A program made the position numbers and the translations under genes. A model generated the notes under the pieces. That model ran no database searches, was not told the DNA's origin, and saw nothing but the letters and a program-made list of their open reading frames with translations. Source: Proteobacteria bacterium SG_bin6 (GTDB lineage Bacteria; Pseudomonadota; Alphaproteobacteria; Sphingomonadales; Sphingomonadaceae). Taken from it: 64,000 nt of DNA. Positions 18,093-26,960 of the stretch are shown here, piece by piece. How positions within the stretch are numbered: position 1 is the stretch's first letter; each line of letters opens with the position of its first letter. The stretch is from assembly GCA_002083435.1 (NCBI GenBank), contig LWDJ01000007.1:1-64000 (forward strand), given 5' to 3'.

Positions 18093-20456
18093 ATGGACGA
18101 TCTGCTGCAGGAATTCATCGCGGAAACGCGCGAGACGCTCGAAGCGCTCTCGGGCGAGATCGTGATGTGGGAGGCCGCGCCGAGCGATCGGCAGCGGCTC
18201 GACGCTATTTTCCGCTTCGTTCACACCGTCAAGGGGAGCTGCGGCTTTCTTGATCTGCCGCGCCTCAGCCGCCTCAGCCATGCCGCGGAGGATGCGCTGG
18301 CGGCGGTGCGCGCCGGCGAGCGCGTGCCTGATACTCATCTTGTCAACGCCGTGCTCGCGATCGTCGATCGTATCGGCGAGATCATCGAGGCGATCGACGC
18401 GGGCTCGGCGTTGGACGATAGCGGCGAGGATCTGCTCATCGCCGCGCTCGCGCCGGGCGGCGCCGGGGCGAAGGCGCAACCGCAGGCGACGCTGGCGTCC
18501 GCGCACCAGGGCGAGGAAGGGGCCGTCTCCGCGCCGCGCGCCGCGAACCGCTCAGTTCGGCTCAGCGTCGAACTGCTCGACCGGATGATGAGCGGCATGT
18601 CCGAGATGGTTCTTGCACGGAACGAGCTTGCCCGCCGGCTGCGTGACCAAGGCGTCGAGCCGGTGATCGAGGCGGCGCTCGAACGCCTGTCCCACACTGT
18701 CGCCGAGATGCGCGACACGGTGACGCGCACGCGAATGCAGAAGATCGACGCGCTCTTCTCCGCGCTGCCGCGGATGGTGCGCGATACCGCCGCCGAAGTC
18801 GGCAAGAGCGTGTTGCTCTCGATCGAAGGCGCCGATGTCGAACTGGACCGCGAGATGATCGAGATGATGCGCGATCCGCTGGTCCACATCATCCGCAACG
18901 CGATCGACCACGGCATCGAAAGCCCTGAAATACGCCGTGCCGCGGGCAAGCGCGAGCATGGCCGGCTCGTCGTCTCCGCCCGGCAATCGGGCAACCAGAT
19001 TATTATCGAAATCATCGACGATGGCGGCGGTATCGATACCGAGCGGCTGATCGCCAAATATGCGAAGCCTAGCGGGCGCAGCGAGGCGGAACTGCGCGCG
19101 CTGCCTGAACGCGCCAAGCTCGCTCTGGTGTTCGAGCCCGGACTCAGCTCCAAGGACAAGGCGACCAGCATCTCCGGGCGCGGGGTCGGCATGGACGTGG
19201 TGCGCGCCAATATCGAGCAAATCGGCGGCAGGATCGAGCTTAGCTCCACGCCCGGCAAGGGCTTGGCCATCGCGATCCACGTACCGCTGACCTTGTCGAT
19301 CATCTCGACGATTGTCGTCGGCGCCAAAGGGCAACGCTTCGCCCTGCCGCGCCAGGCGGTCGAAGAAATCGTGCGCGTGCGCGGCGACGCGATCCGTATC
19401 GATATGCTGGGCGACACGCCCGTCGCCACCGTGCGTGACCGGCGGCTGCCGATGATCGCGCTCGACGGGGTGCTTGGGTTGGCCGATGCGACCGATGCGC
19501 CAGTGATGCTCGCCATCGTGGCGATCGGCGGCGGCAGTTACGCACTAGCTGTCGACGAGGTGCACGATACCGAGGAATTGGTGATCAAGCCCGCGCCGCC
19601 GGCGGTGATGACGACGGGGCTTTACGCCGGGCAGACATTGCCCGACACCGGACGCCCGATGCTGCTGCTCGATTGTTCGGGGCTGGCACAGAAGGCAGGG
19701 CTGCGCTTCGATCGGGATACGCTGGTCGAGGAGGACGCCCCTCTCCAGGTCTGCGACGATACCGGACGGACGGCGCTGCTGTTCACCGATCTGGACGGGC
19801 AGCGCCGCGCCGTGTCGCTGGACGTGGTCGACCGTGTCGAGCCGGCGAACCCGGAGGCAATTCGGTTCAGCGCGGGCAAGCTGCGGCTCGCGATCGACGG
19901 CACCGTCGTACCGCTCGCGACGCTTGCGGGGGATGGGGCGCTCGATCTCATCGCCCAGCGCGGCGCGATCAGCGTGCTGCGGATGGCCGATGGCGTCGCC
20001 GAGATCGGCTATCCCATTGCCGAGGCGCTCGACATCATCGGATTGACCGACGCGGTGGTGCCGGCGGGCGTTTCCGGGCCGATCTCGGGGATCGTGATGG
20101 TCGACGGCGAGCCCATCGAACTGCTCGACGTCCACTGGCTGTTTGGTACCGTTGTCGATGCAGGGCGCCCCAAGGTTCCGCCGCTCTGCCTGTTCGCGGG
20201 CGGTGAGGCGCGCTGGATGGAGAATTTCCTGCGCCCCGTGCTGGAAGCGTCGGGTTACCGTGTGGCCAGCGCCGCAGCCGAGGGTGAAGTGCCCGCCGTG
20301 GTGCTGGCGATGGAGGGCGAGGAGATCGCCGCGCGTGCCCCCGTCGTGCGCCTGCGAAGCCAGGTCGCGTCCGTGGGCCACGCGGATAGCATCTATCGAT
20401 ACGACCGCGCGGCGCTGCTCGCGGCGGTCGCGGCGCGGACCGGGGAAGCAGCATGA
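18093..20456 (+). CDS. cheA: chemotaxis histidine kinase CheA with extra C-terminal domains
   Basis: 787 residues, longer than E. coli CheA (654). The N-terminal Hpt domain has phospho-acceptor His44 (RFVHTVKGSCGF). A dimerisation helix pair lies at about 155-220. The HATPase domain has HIIRNAIDHGIES, IIDDGGGID and SGRGVGMDVV. A CheW-like domain spans about 400-540. After it comes a second CheW-like stretch (about 545-665) and a degenerate receiver-like tail (about 690-787) without a clear phospho-acceptor Asp. A separate P2 domain is hard to see. It overlaps cheW by 4 nt. Confidence 0.93.
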   Translation: MDDLLQEFIAETRETLEALSGEIVMWEAAPSDRQRLDAIFRFVHTVKGSCGFLDLPRLSRLSHAAEDALAAVRAGERVPDTHLVNAVLAIVDRIGEIIEAIDAGSALDDSGEDLLIAALAPGGAGAKAQPQATLASAHQGEEGAVSAPRAANRSVRLSVELLDRMMSGMSEMVLARNELARRLRDQGVEPVIEAALERLSHTVAEMRDTVTRTRMQKIDALFSALPRMVRDTAAEVGKSVLLSIEGADVELDREMIEMMRDPLVHIIRNAIDHGIESPEIRRAAGKREHGRLVVSARQSGNQIIIEIIDDGGGIDTERLIAKYAKPSGRSEAELRALPERAKLALVFEPGLSSKDKATSISGRGVGMDVVRANIEQIGGRIELSSTPGKGLAIAIHVPLTLSIISTIVVGAKGQRFALPRQAVEEIVRVRGDAIRIDMLGDTPVATVRDRRLPMIALDGVLGLADATDAPVMLAIVAIGGGSYALAVDEVHDTEELVIKPAPPAVMTTGLYAGQTLPDTGRPMLLLDCSGLAQKAGLRFDRDTLVEEDAPLQVCDDTGRTALLFTDLDGQRRAVSLDVVDRVEPANPEAIRFSAGKLRLAIDGTVVPLATLAGDGALDLIAQRGAISVLRMADGVAEIGYPIAEALDIIGLTDAVVPAGVSGPISGIVMVDGEPIELLDVHWLFGTVVDAGRPKVPPLCLFAGGEARWMENFLRPVLEASGYRVASAAAEGEVPAVVLAMEGEEIAARAPVVRLRSQVASVGHADSIYRYDRAALLAAVAARTGEAA

Positions 20457-20884
20457 CAAGCAAATTGTTCCTGATCGCGCGTATCGCTGGCCGCGCGGTG
20501 GCGATCGATTCCGATCAGGTGGAGTCGGTCGTCGATGTGCCCGAAATCACGCCGGTGCCGGGGGCGGGGGCGGTTGTCCATGGCCTCGCCGCGCTCCGCA
20601 GCCGGGTGGTCACGGTGATCAACACTTGCATCGCGCTTGATCTGCCGCCGTCCGATCAGCCCGCCAGGCGTGCGGTTATCACGCATGTCGACGGCCATCA
20701 TTACGCCCTGCCCGTCGATCAGCTGGAGGACGTCGCGATGTTCGACCTGCTGCCCTTCTCGGACGGGCTGACGATCGAAGGCGGCGGGGCGCGCGCCGCC
20801 GCGGGGCTGATCGTGCGCGAGGGCGATCCGATGCTGGCGATCGATCTGCGTGCCCTGATCCCGGGGTTGGCGACGGCTGCTTAA
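20453..20884 (+). CDS. cheW: chemotaxis coupling protein CheW
   Basis: 143-residue CheW adaptor linking chemoreceptors to CheA. The family pattern is seen from FLIARIAGRAVAIDSDQVES through VHGLAALRSRVVTVINT to the C-terminal LAIDLRALIPG. The ATG overlaps the cheA stop. A perfect palindrome TTAACGTTAA covers its own stop codon (20881-20890). Confidence 0.92.
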   Translation: MTSKLFLIARIAGRAVAIDSDQVESVVDVPEITPVPGAGAVVHGLAALRSRVVTVINTCIALDLPPSDQPARRAVITHVDGHHYALPVDQLEDVAMFDLLPFSDGLTIEGGGARAAAGLIVREGDPMLAIDLRALIPGLATAA

Positions 20885-20939
20885 CGTTAAGGTCAGACTT
20901 TTCTGCGACCGAGGAAATGAACCGAAAAAGGTGCCCGAG

Positions 20940-21305
20940 ATGAAGACTTGCCTGGTGGTTGATGATTCGAAGGTGATCCGCAAGGTCGCGCGGCACATTC
21001 TCGAGACGATGGATTTCCAGGTGAGCGAGGCGGGCGACGGGCGCGAGGCACTCGATCATTGCTTGGCAAGCGTGCCCGATGTCGTGTTGCTCGATTGGAA
21101 CATGCCGGTGATGAGCGGCATGGATTTCCTGAAGGCATTGAAGGACAGCGAATTGCCGCGCCGGCCCAAAATCGTGTTTTGCACGACGGAAAACGGCGTC
21201 GCCTATATCCGCGCGGCGATCGAGGCCGGGGCGGACGAATATGTGATGAAGCCTTTCGACCGCGAAACGCTCGAATCCAAGCTGCAGATCGTCGGCGTCG
21301 CCTGA
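20940..21305 (+). CDS. cheY: CheY-type single-domain response regulator
   Basis: 121 residues, receiver domain only: acidic pair Asp8-Asp9 (VVDDSKVIRK), phospho-acceptor Asp52 (VVLLDWNMPVMSG), Thr83 (CTTENG) and Lys104 (EYVMKPF). Its place between cheW and cheB marks it as the motor-directed output regulator. I chose ATG 20940 with AAAAGG upstream; GTG 20931 is an in-frame alternative. Confidence 0.92.
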   Translation: MKTCLVVDDSKVIRKVARHILETMDFQVSEAGDGREALDHCLASVPDVVLLDWNMPVMSGMDFLKALKDSELPRRPKIVFCTTENGVAYIRAAIEAGADEYVMKPFDRETLESKLQIVGVA

Positions 21306-21327
21306 TCGCTGCAAGGGGGTTTCCGCC

Positions 21328-22395
21328 ATGCCCGCCAGGCCACAAAAGCTTGCCGCCTTCACCACACAGACGCCACCCGCGCGTATCCTGATCGTCGACG
21401 ACTCGGTCGTCGCGCGCGCGGTGATCGGCAAGATGATCGAGTCGAACTCGCGCTTCGCCGTGGCTGGCGCGGTCGCCGACGCGCATGCCGCGCTCGATTT
21501 TCTGCAGCGTGAAACGGTCGACGTGATCCTGCTCGACATCGAGATGCCGGGCGTTGACGGCCTGACCGCGTTGCCCGATCTGCTCGCCGGCGGGCGCGGC
21601 GCGCGCGTGATCGTCGTTTCATCCAGCTGCGCCGAGGGTGCCGCGGCGACCATCCAGGCGTTGACCCTGGGCGCGGCCGACACGTTGGTGAAGCCGGGGC
21701 TCGGCAATCTCGTCGGCAAGTTCGGCGACATGTTGACGGAAAAGATCGCGCGTTTGTTCGACGGCGATGACGCTGGCGCCAATCGGTCGCTGCCCGCCGC
21801 TACCGTCGGCGCGGTGAGCGATTTTGATATTGTGGCGATCGGTGCGTCGACCGGCGGCATCCATGCACTGAGCCAGATGCTGCGCGCGGTGCCGCCCGCC
21901 TTCCAGGCGCCGATGCTGATCACCCAGCATCTGCCGCCCTCGTTCATGCCCTATTTCGCGGCGCAGATCGCGGTACTGGCCGGGCGGCCGTGCGAGGTGG
22001 CGCAGGACCATCTGCGAATCAAGCCGGGGCGCATCATCGTCGCGCCCGGTGACGCGCATCTGCGTTGCGCGCGCTTTGGCGACGCGGTCGTTGTGCGCCT
22101 GACCAATGAGCGCGTGGCGAGCGGATGCCTCCCCTCGGTCGATCCGATGTTCGCCTCGGTCGCGGAGACGTTCGGCGCGCGGGCGCTGGGGGTGGTGCTT
22201 TCTGGCATGGGCCGCGATGGCGCCCTGGGAGCGGCGCAGCTCTCCCACGCCGGCGGCGCGCTGGTGGTGCAGGACAAGGCAAGTTCGGTGGTGTGGGGAA
22301 TGCCGGGCGCCGTGGCACAAGGGGGGTTCGCGCAAGCGGTGCTGCCCCCCGATGAGATCGGCCGGCTGATCGCCGCCGGCAAGCGCCCGCAATGA
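21328..22395 (+). CDS. cheB: chemotaxis protein-glutamate methylesterase CheB
   Basis: 355 residues: an N-terminal receiver with Asp70 (VILLDIEMPGVDG), then a methylesterase domain with catalytic Ser in IGASTGGIHAL, His in ITQHLPPSF and Asp in SGMGRDGALG. It removes methyl groups from (and deamidates) chemoreceptors for adaptation. It overlaps cheR by 4 nt. Confidence 0.95.
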   Translation: MPARPQKLAAFTTQTPPARILIVDDSVVARAVIGKMIESNSRFAVAGAVADAHAALDFLQRETVDVILLDIEMPGVDGLTALPDLLAGGRGARVIVVSSSCAEGAAATIQALTLGAADTLVKPGLGNLVGKFGDMLTEKIARLFDGDDAGANRSLPAATVGAVSDFDIVAIGASTGGIHALSQMLRAVPPAFQAPMLITQHLPPSFMPYFAAQIAVLAGRPCEVAQDHLRIKPGRIIVAPGDAHLRCARFGDAVVVRLTNERVASGCLPSVDPMFASVAETFGARALGVVLSGMGRDGALGAAQLSHAGGALVVQDKASSVVWGMPGAVAQGGFAQAVLPPDEIGRLIAAGKRPQ

Positions 22396-23243
22396 TCGTT
22401 GATCGGCGCGTCCCCCCGCCCACCACCAGCGCGATGGTCGTGGTGGCGGCATTGCTCGAGCAGCGAACCGGCCAACAGATCTCCGCCAATCGCAGCTGGC
22501 GGATTGAAACCGCGCTGAAGCCGCTGCTGCGCACGCGCGGGTTGCCGACCCTTGAAGCGCTGGTCGACGAATTGCTCCGCGATCCCAGCGGGCTTGTCGC
22601 CGAGCAGATCGTGGATGCACTGCTCAACCAGGAAACCTCGTTCTTCCGCGACGCTCCGGTGTTCGAAGCGCTGCTCGCGGCGATGACTGAGTACCGAGCG
22701 GAAGGCCGTCGTCCGCGCATTTGGTCCGCTGCCTGTTCAAGCGGGCAGGAGCCGCTCTCGCTGGCGATGCTGCTTGCCGAGCAGGCGCGCAATGGCGCCC
22801 CGATCGAGGCGGAAATCGTTGCGACGGACGTGTCCGAAGCCATTCTCGGCCGGGCGCGCGCAGGCCGTTATTCGCAGTTCGAGATTCAGCGCGGCCTGTC
22901 GGTGCGCCGGATGATCGACTGGTTCGAGGCGATTGGCCCCGACTGGATCGCCCGTCCCGAACTCGTCAACCGGATCACCTTCCGCCGCCATAACCTGGTC
23001 AGCGACCCGGCCCCGCCGGGCCGGTTCGACATCGTGCTTTGCCGCAATGTAATGCTATACCTGTCGCCCGCATTGCGGCGCACGGTACTGGATCGTGTCG
23101 CCAAGGTGCTGCGCCCGGGCGGGTTGCTCGTGCTGGGCGCGGGGGAGACAGTGATCGGTCATAGCGACGCCTTTGTCCATTCGGCGCGGTACAAGGGGCT
23201 ATATGAGCCCGCGAGCGGGGCGCGCGCTTCGGCCGCCGCCTGA
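22392..23243 (+). CDS. cheR: chemoreceptor glutamate methyltransferase CheR
   Basis: 283-residue SAM-dependent methyltransferase. It has the N-terminal helical CheR domain, LLNQETSFFRD, the SAM motif SAACSSGQEPLSLAM, and the FDIVLCRNVMLYLSP block. It opposes CheB in adaptation. It ends the chemotaxis operon; no methyl-accepting receptor gene is in the window. Its stop lies 7 nt from the 3' end of the convergent RNase P RNA. Confidence 0.95.
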   Translation: MIVDRRVPPPTTSAMVVVAALLEQRTGQQISANRSWRIETALKPLLRTRGLPTLEALVDELLRDPSGLVAEQIVDALLNQETSFFRDAPVFEALLAAMTEYRAEGRRPRIWSAACSSGQEPLSLAMLLAEQARNGAPIEAEIVATDVSEAILGRARAGRYSQFEIQRGLSVRRMIDWFEAIGPDWIARPELVNRITFRRHNLVSDPAPPGRFDIVLCRNVMLYLSPALRRTVLDRVAKVLRPGGLLVLGAGETVIGHSDAFVHSARYKGLYEPASGARASAAA

Positions 23244-23250
23244 AGCTTTG

Positions 23251-23627
<377 letters not shown>

Positions 23628-23638
23628 CGGTATCCGCC

Positions 23639-24346
23639 TTAATCGTCCCCCTGCGGCTTTGGCAACAGCAGCGCGAGCAGGATCATACGGCATTCGGCAT
23701 CAATCTCACCATCGATCAGCTCGGGGCGGAAGCGGCGCTGGAAGGCCATGATCGCCGCCATCGGATCGCTCACGTCATAGCCGAAGCGTTCGAGCGCGAG
23801 CAGGAAGCCGCTCTCGGTCCAATGGGGGTCCATCAGATTCTTGGTCGGGCGCGGCAGCGCGAGGCGCAGTCGGGCGAGCATTCCCCAGGGAAACAACTCG
23901 CCGGGGTCTCGCTTGCGCGCGGGCGCCACATCCGAATGGCCGACGATATTACCCCGCGTGATGGCGTAGCGCTCCTTGATCGAGGCGACGAGGCGGATCA
24001 CCGCGTCGATCTGGGCATCGGGGAAAGGCCGGTAGCCGAACTCATGGCCGGGATTGACGATCTCGATGCCGATCGACACCGCGTTGACGTCATCCCAGTC
24101 TCGCCAGTGCGATTTGCCCGCGTGCCAGGCGCGCTTGTCCTCATCGACCAGGCGCAACACCACGCCATCCTCGGCGACGACATAATGGGACGAAACTTTT
24201 GCCGCCGGATCGCGCAGTCGGGCGATCGCGCCCTCGGCGGTTTCCATGCCGGTATAATGGAGCACGATCATCGTGATCGGCCCGCTGCGCTCGTTGAAGT
24301 TCGGGGAGGGTGCCTCGATAACCGGCGGCATGTCGAGCGGGGTCAT
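23639..24346 (-). CDS. N-acetylmuramoyl-L-alanine amidase (AmpD/AmiD type)
   Basis: 235 residues. A PGRP-type amidase domain has zinc ligands in VLHYTGM and VGHSDVAPARKRDPGELFPW, followed by a C-terminal peptidoglycan-binding helical domain (AIMAFQRRFRPELIDGEID). It cleaves the bond between MurNAc and the stem peptide. There is no obvious signal peptide, so it may act on cytoplasmic anhydro-muropeptides like AmpD, although the binding domain is more AmiD-like. It overlaps the upstream EamA gene by 4 nt. Confidence 0.9.
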   Translation of the reverse strand: MTPLDMPPVIEAPSPNFNERSGPITMIVLHYTGMETAEGAIARLRDPAAKVSSHYVVAEDGVVLRLVDEDKRAWHAGKSHWRDWDDVNAVSIGIEIVNPGHEFGYRPFPDAQIDAVIRLVASIKERYAITRGNIVGHSDVAPARKRDPGELFPWGMLARLRLALPRPTKNLMDPHWTESGFLLALERFGYDVSDPMAAIMAFQRRFRPELIDGEIDAECRMILLALLLPKPQGDD

Positions 24347-25230
24347 GCGCTCCGCGCCGCCGTCCGCATGGTGACGATCGCCACCCCCGCCATTGCCAGC
24401 GTGCCCCCAAGCAGCATGATCATGGTAACAGGGGTGCCGAAATACCACGCCGCCGTAAAGATCGAAATCACCGGCGCCGCGAGCGTGAACGGGGTAACCG
24501 TCGTCACCGGATGGCGCTGCAGCAGCCAGGCAAGCGCCCCGTGCCCCCCCAGTGTCGAGCCGACCGCCGAGAAAGCGATCCAGCCCAGTGTCGAGAGCGG
24601 CAGCGCCGGCAGCGCGGCGACCGCGCCCGGTTCGAAGGTGATCGCGGCGGCGCCGAGGCCGATCGTGCCCCACAGCGCGATCCAGCCGTAGAGCGTCAGC
24701 ACGGACACCCCGCGCAGTCGACGCTGGATCAGCGAACCAATCGCCCAGATGAGGCTCGACAGCGCGGTGAGCGCGAGCGCCGGCCCCTCGCGCGCGGCGG
24801 CGGGATCGAATACCAGCACTGCCACCCCGCCCAGCGCGAGCGCGATGCCGGTCAGCCGCGGCCAATGAATGCGCTCCCCCTGGAACAGCACCGCCAGGAT
24901 CAGCGCGAACGGTACGCCCAATTGCCCGGCGATCGCCAGCGCGCCCAAATCGGTTGCGAGCGCGAGGGAGAGATTGATGACGATGTAGAACGCGACCCCC
25001 AGCAGCAGCCCCAGCGCGCTGATCGCCGCCATGCTCCCGGGCACACGCCGCAGCGACCCGGCACACACCGCGAGCACGATCGCCTGACGGAGGAACGCGG
25101 CGGTGAGCGGCGCGACCAGCACCACCGATTGCTTCACCGCGATAATGTTGAGCCCCCAGAACAAATTCATCATGACGACGACAGCCAGATCGAGCGGGCC
25201 GAAGGGGCGGGTTGGTTGCATCATCGTCAA
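24343..25230 (-). CDS. EamA/DMT-family transporter
   Basis: 295-residue inner-membrane protein with about ten hydrophobic helices arranged as two EamA repeats, the first starting VVVMMNLFWGLNIIAVKQ and the second near ALSSLIWAIGSLIQRR. Members export amino acids or metabolites; the substrate here is unknown. The distal end overlaps the amidase start (ATGA), so the two are co-transcribed. Confidence 0.88.
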   Translation of the reverse strand: MTMMQPTRPFGPLDLAVVVMMNLFWGLNIIAVKQSVVLVAPLTAAFLRQAIVLAVCAGSLRRVPGSMAAISALGLLLGVAFYIVINLSLALATDLGALAIAGQLGVPFALILAVLFQGERIHWPRLTGIALALGGVAVLVFDPAAAREGPALALTALSSLIWAIGSLIQRRLRGVSVLTLYGWIALWGTIGLGAAAITFEPGAVAALPALPLSTLGWIAFSAVGSTLGGHGALAWLLQRHPVTTVTPFTLAAPVISIFTAAWYFGTPVTMIMLLGGTLAMAGVAIVTMRTAARSA

Positions 25231-25335
25231 GCTTGGCGGTGCGGGCGGCGGTTGTAAACCGGCACTGCCGTGATGCCAGCGAGGCCGTGCTTTTGGCAGT
25301 TGCGCCGCCGCCCTGGCCGCCTATTTGGAGGCGCT

Positions 25336-25872
25336 ATGGCGCGCCCGACACGGACCAATGACTGGGGTTTTCCGCGTTGGCGGGGCTATGGCAGCGCGCG
25401 CGAGGCGCAGGCGGTGCGGCTTTGCGACCGCGATGGCTGTGGCGAGCCCGGCAAATGCCCCGCGCCCAAATCGCCCAACAGCCCCGAACGCTGGTATTTC
25501 TGCGAGCGCCACGCCGCTGAGTATAATGCCGGCTGGAATTATTTCGAAGGATTGAGCGCCGAGGAAGCCGCCGCGCGCGAGGCGCGGGAGCGGCGCGAGG
25601 CGGCGGGCTTCACCGCTTCGCAACATAATCGCTGGGCCGGCCCGGGTGACGGCAGCCGGTCGCGCGACGAGATGCGCGCGCTCGAAGCGCTCGAGCTCGA
25701 ACCCGATGCCGATTTCGAGGCGGTGCGTGCCGCCTGGCGCCGGCTCGCCAAGGAACTCCACCCCGATGTCCGCCCGAACGACGCGGAAGCCGCCAAGCGC
25801 TTCCAGCAGGTTCAGGCGGCCTATGAAGTGCTGCGCGCGGCGGAAGAGCGGAAAACATGGCGCCCGGCGTGA
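25336..25872 (+). CDS. C-terminal J-domain protein with N-terminal Cys/His cluster
   Basis: 178 residues. The C-terminal ~60 residues form a J domain with the HPD tripeptide (RLAKELHPDVRPND), so it should stimulate a DnaK-type ATPase. The N-terminal half has clustered Cys and His residues (CDRDGCGEPGKCP, then FCERHAAEYN) that could bind a metal. ATG 25336 has TTGGAGG upstream. It overlaps the ferredoxin-like gene by 16 nt. No known DnaJ subfamily is recognised for the N-terminal part. Confidence 0.82.
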   Translation: MARPTRTNDWGFPRWRGYGSAREAQAVRLCDRDGCGEPGKCPAPKSPNSPERWYFCERHAAEYNAGWNYFEGLSAEEAAAREARERREAAGFTASQHNRWAGPGDGSRSRDEMRALEALELEPDADFEAVRAAWRRLAKELHPDVRPNDAEAAKRFQQVQAAYEVLRAAEERKTWRPA

Positions 25873-26171
25873 CCAAGCTCGTCAAGGCCGAGTGGGACAC
25901 CGCCATCCTGGTTTGCGCCAGATGCTCCAAGCGGCTCGATGGCGGTTTCGGCAAGAAGGGCAAGCAGCGCCTCGCCAAGGCGCTCAAGGCCTATCTGGGG
26001 GTTAAGCGCTTCCGCAAGAGCCGGCTCGGCGTGGTCGAGGTCAAGTGCCTCGGCGTCTGCCCGCGCGGTGCCGTGACGGTGGTGAACGCCGCCGATCCGA
26101 AGCGGTGGCGGCTGGTGCCCAAGGGGGCGGATCTCGACGAAGTCGCGGCAGGGCTGGGGATTAGCCGCTAG
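25857..26171 (+). CDS. thioredoxin-like [2Fe-2S] ferredoxin-domain protein
   Basis: 104-residue small protein with the four-Cys pattern of thioredoxin-fold ferredoxins: CARCSK near residue 20, then CLGVCPRGAVTVV. It probably binds a [2Fe-2S] cluster. Its neighbours are a J-domain protein (overlapping) and, convergent with 4 nt overlap, the Fe-S assembly protein SufE, so a role in Fe-S handling is plausible but not shown. Confidence 0.82.
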   Translation: MAPGVTKLVKAEWDTAILVCARCSKRLDGGFGKKGKQRLAKALKAYLGVKRFRKSRLGVVEVKCLGVCPRGAVTVVNAADPKRWRLVPKGADLDEVAAGLGISR

Positions 26172-26572
26172 GCGTACCGCCCCGCTGTATCGCGGATCAG
26201 CGCGATCATGTTCGGAATGCCCTGCGTCCGGTTCGAGCTGAGCTGGTTCTTCAGATCGAACGGCGCCAGCGCGCCTTCGATGTCGGTCGCCAGGATTTCA
26301 GCGGGTGCCGCATCCTGCACCACCTTCAGCACCAGCGCGATGATCCCCTTGGTAATTGCCGCATTCGAGTCCGCGAGGAAGTGGAGCCGGCCATCGTCGA
26401 GCCGCGTTGGATAGACCCATACCGAGGCGGAGCAACCGCGCACCAGCGTCGCCTCGGTCTTGAGCGCCTCCGGCATCGGCTCCAGCGCGCGGCCAAGATC
26501 GATCAGCAGGCGATAGCGATCGTCGGCATCGAGGAAGCTATATTCGTCTTGGAGATCGGCGAGTGTCGTCAT
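26168..26572 (-). CDS. sufE: SufE-family sulfur acceptor protein
   Basis: 134 residues. The sulfur-accepting Cys47 lies in TLVRGCSASVWV, the SufE signature; the C-terminal LSSNRTQGIPNMIALIRD is also typical. It takes persulfide sulfur from SufS for Fe-S cluster assembly in the cytoplasm. The start at 26572 gives the standard family N-terminus. The suf operon itself is not in this window. Confidence 0.93.
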   Translation of the reverse strand: MTTLADLQDEYSFLDADDRYRLLIDLGRALEPMPEALKTEATLVRGCSASVWVYPTRLDDGRLHFLADSNAAITKGIIALVLKVVQDAAPAEILATDIEGALAPFDLKNQLSSNRTQGIPNMIALIRDTAGRYA

Positions 26573-26617
26573 GCGGGAAGGCGCTAGCGGCTTTTGCCGC
26601 CGGGGCAAGCCTGGGCG

Positions 26618-26677
26618 TCAGGTCGGACCGAGGAGGCTGGCCCCGCCATCGATGGGGACGGTTGTGGAAACATCCGC
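26618..26677 (-). pseudogene. 3' remnant of a short-chain dehydrogenase gene
   Basis: Reading the minus strand gives about 19 codons, ADVSTTVPIDGGASLLGPT, then a stop. This is the shape of an SDR C-terminus (IDGG near the end). No upstream SDR body exists: the frame runs directly into a palindromic repeat and then the last psp gene. It is best read as a decayed gene end between sufE and the psp operon, but a short chance match cannot be excluded. Confidence 0.45.
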
Positions 26678-26684
26678 CTTCTTC

Positions 26685-26700
26685 CCCGGCGAAGGCCGGG
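26685..26700. repeat. short palindromic (REP-like) hairpin
   Basis: CCCGGC and GCCGGG form perfect 6-bp arms around a GAAG loop. The wider TTCCCCGGCGAAGGCCGGG context resembles intergenic palindromes that are frequent in alphaproteobacterial genomes. It sits just beyond the last gene of the psp operon and may serve as its 3' end. Confidence 0.45.
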
Positions 26701-26720
26701 CCCAGTCTCGCGAGCAATTC

Positions 26721-26960
26721 CTAAAGATCCACGCCCGCCGCGATCGCCTCCAGCTTGCGGATGCGCTCCTTCAGATCGGCGATCTCGATCCGGGCGCTGG
26801 CGGAAGGCACGGCGGGTTCACCGCCGCCGCCAAGTCGTGCCAGCTCCAGCTGCTTCAGCTGCAGCCAGCCGCGCCAGCCGGCGAGCGTCGCCACAGTGAC
26901 CATCGCGAGCGCGGCGAGCCCGGCACTTGCGATCGTTAGATAGAGCATCGGATCGGTCAT
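26721..26960 (-). CDS. psp-operon small membrane protein, 79 aa
   Basis: Last gene of the psp operon, overlapping the upstream 83-aa gene by 4 nt. One transmembrane helix (about residues 6-28) is followed by WRGWLQLKQLELARLGG and a short C-terminal coiled coil. That ends in LKERIRKLEAI, a truncated form of the tail shared by the other small proteins of this operon. The family is unrecognised; the operon position suggests a role in envelope stress. Confidence 0.78.
   Translation of the reverse strand: MTDPMLYLTIASAGLAALAMVTVATLAGWRGWLQLKQLELARLGGGGEPAVPSASARIEIADLKERIRKLEAIAAGVDL

Noticed and set aside
20881..20890. TTAACGTTAA as a CtrA site upstream of cheY
   Set aside because: CtrA full sites need TTAA-N7-TTAA; here the halves are 2 bp apart and overlap a stop codon.
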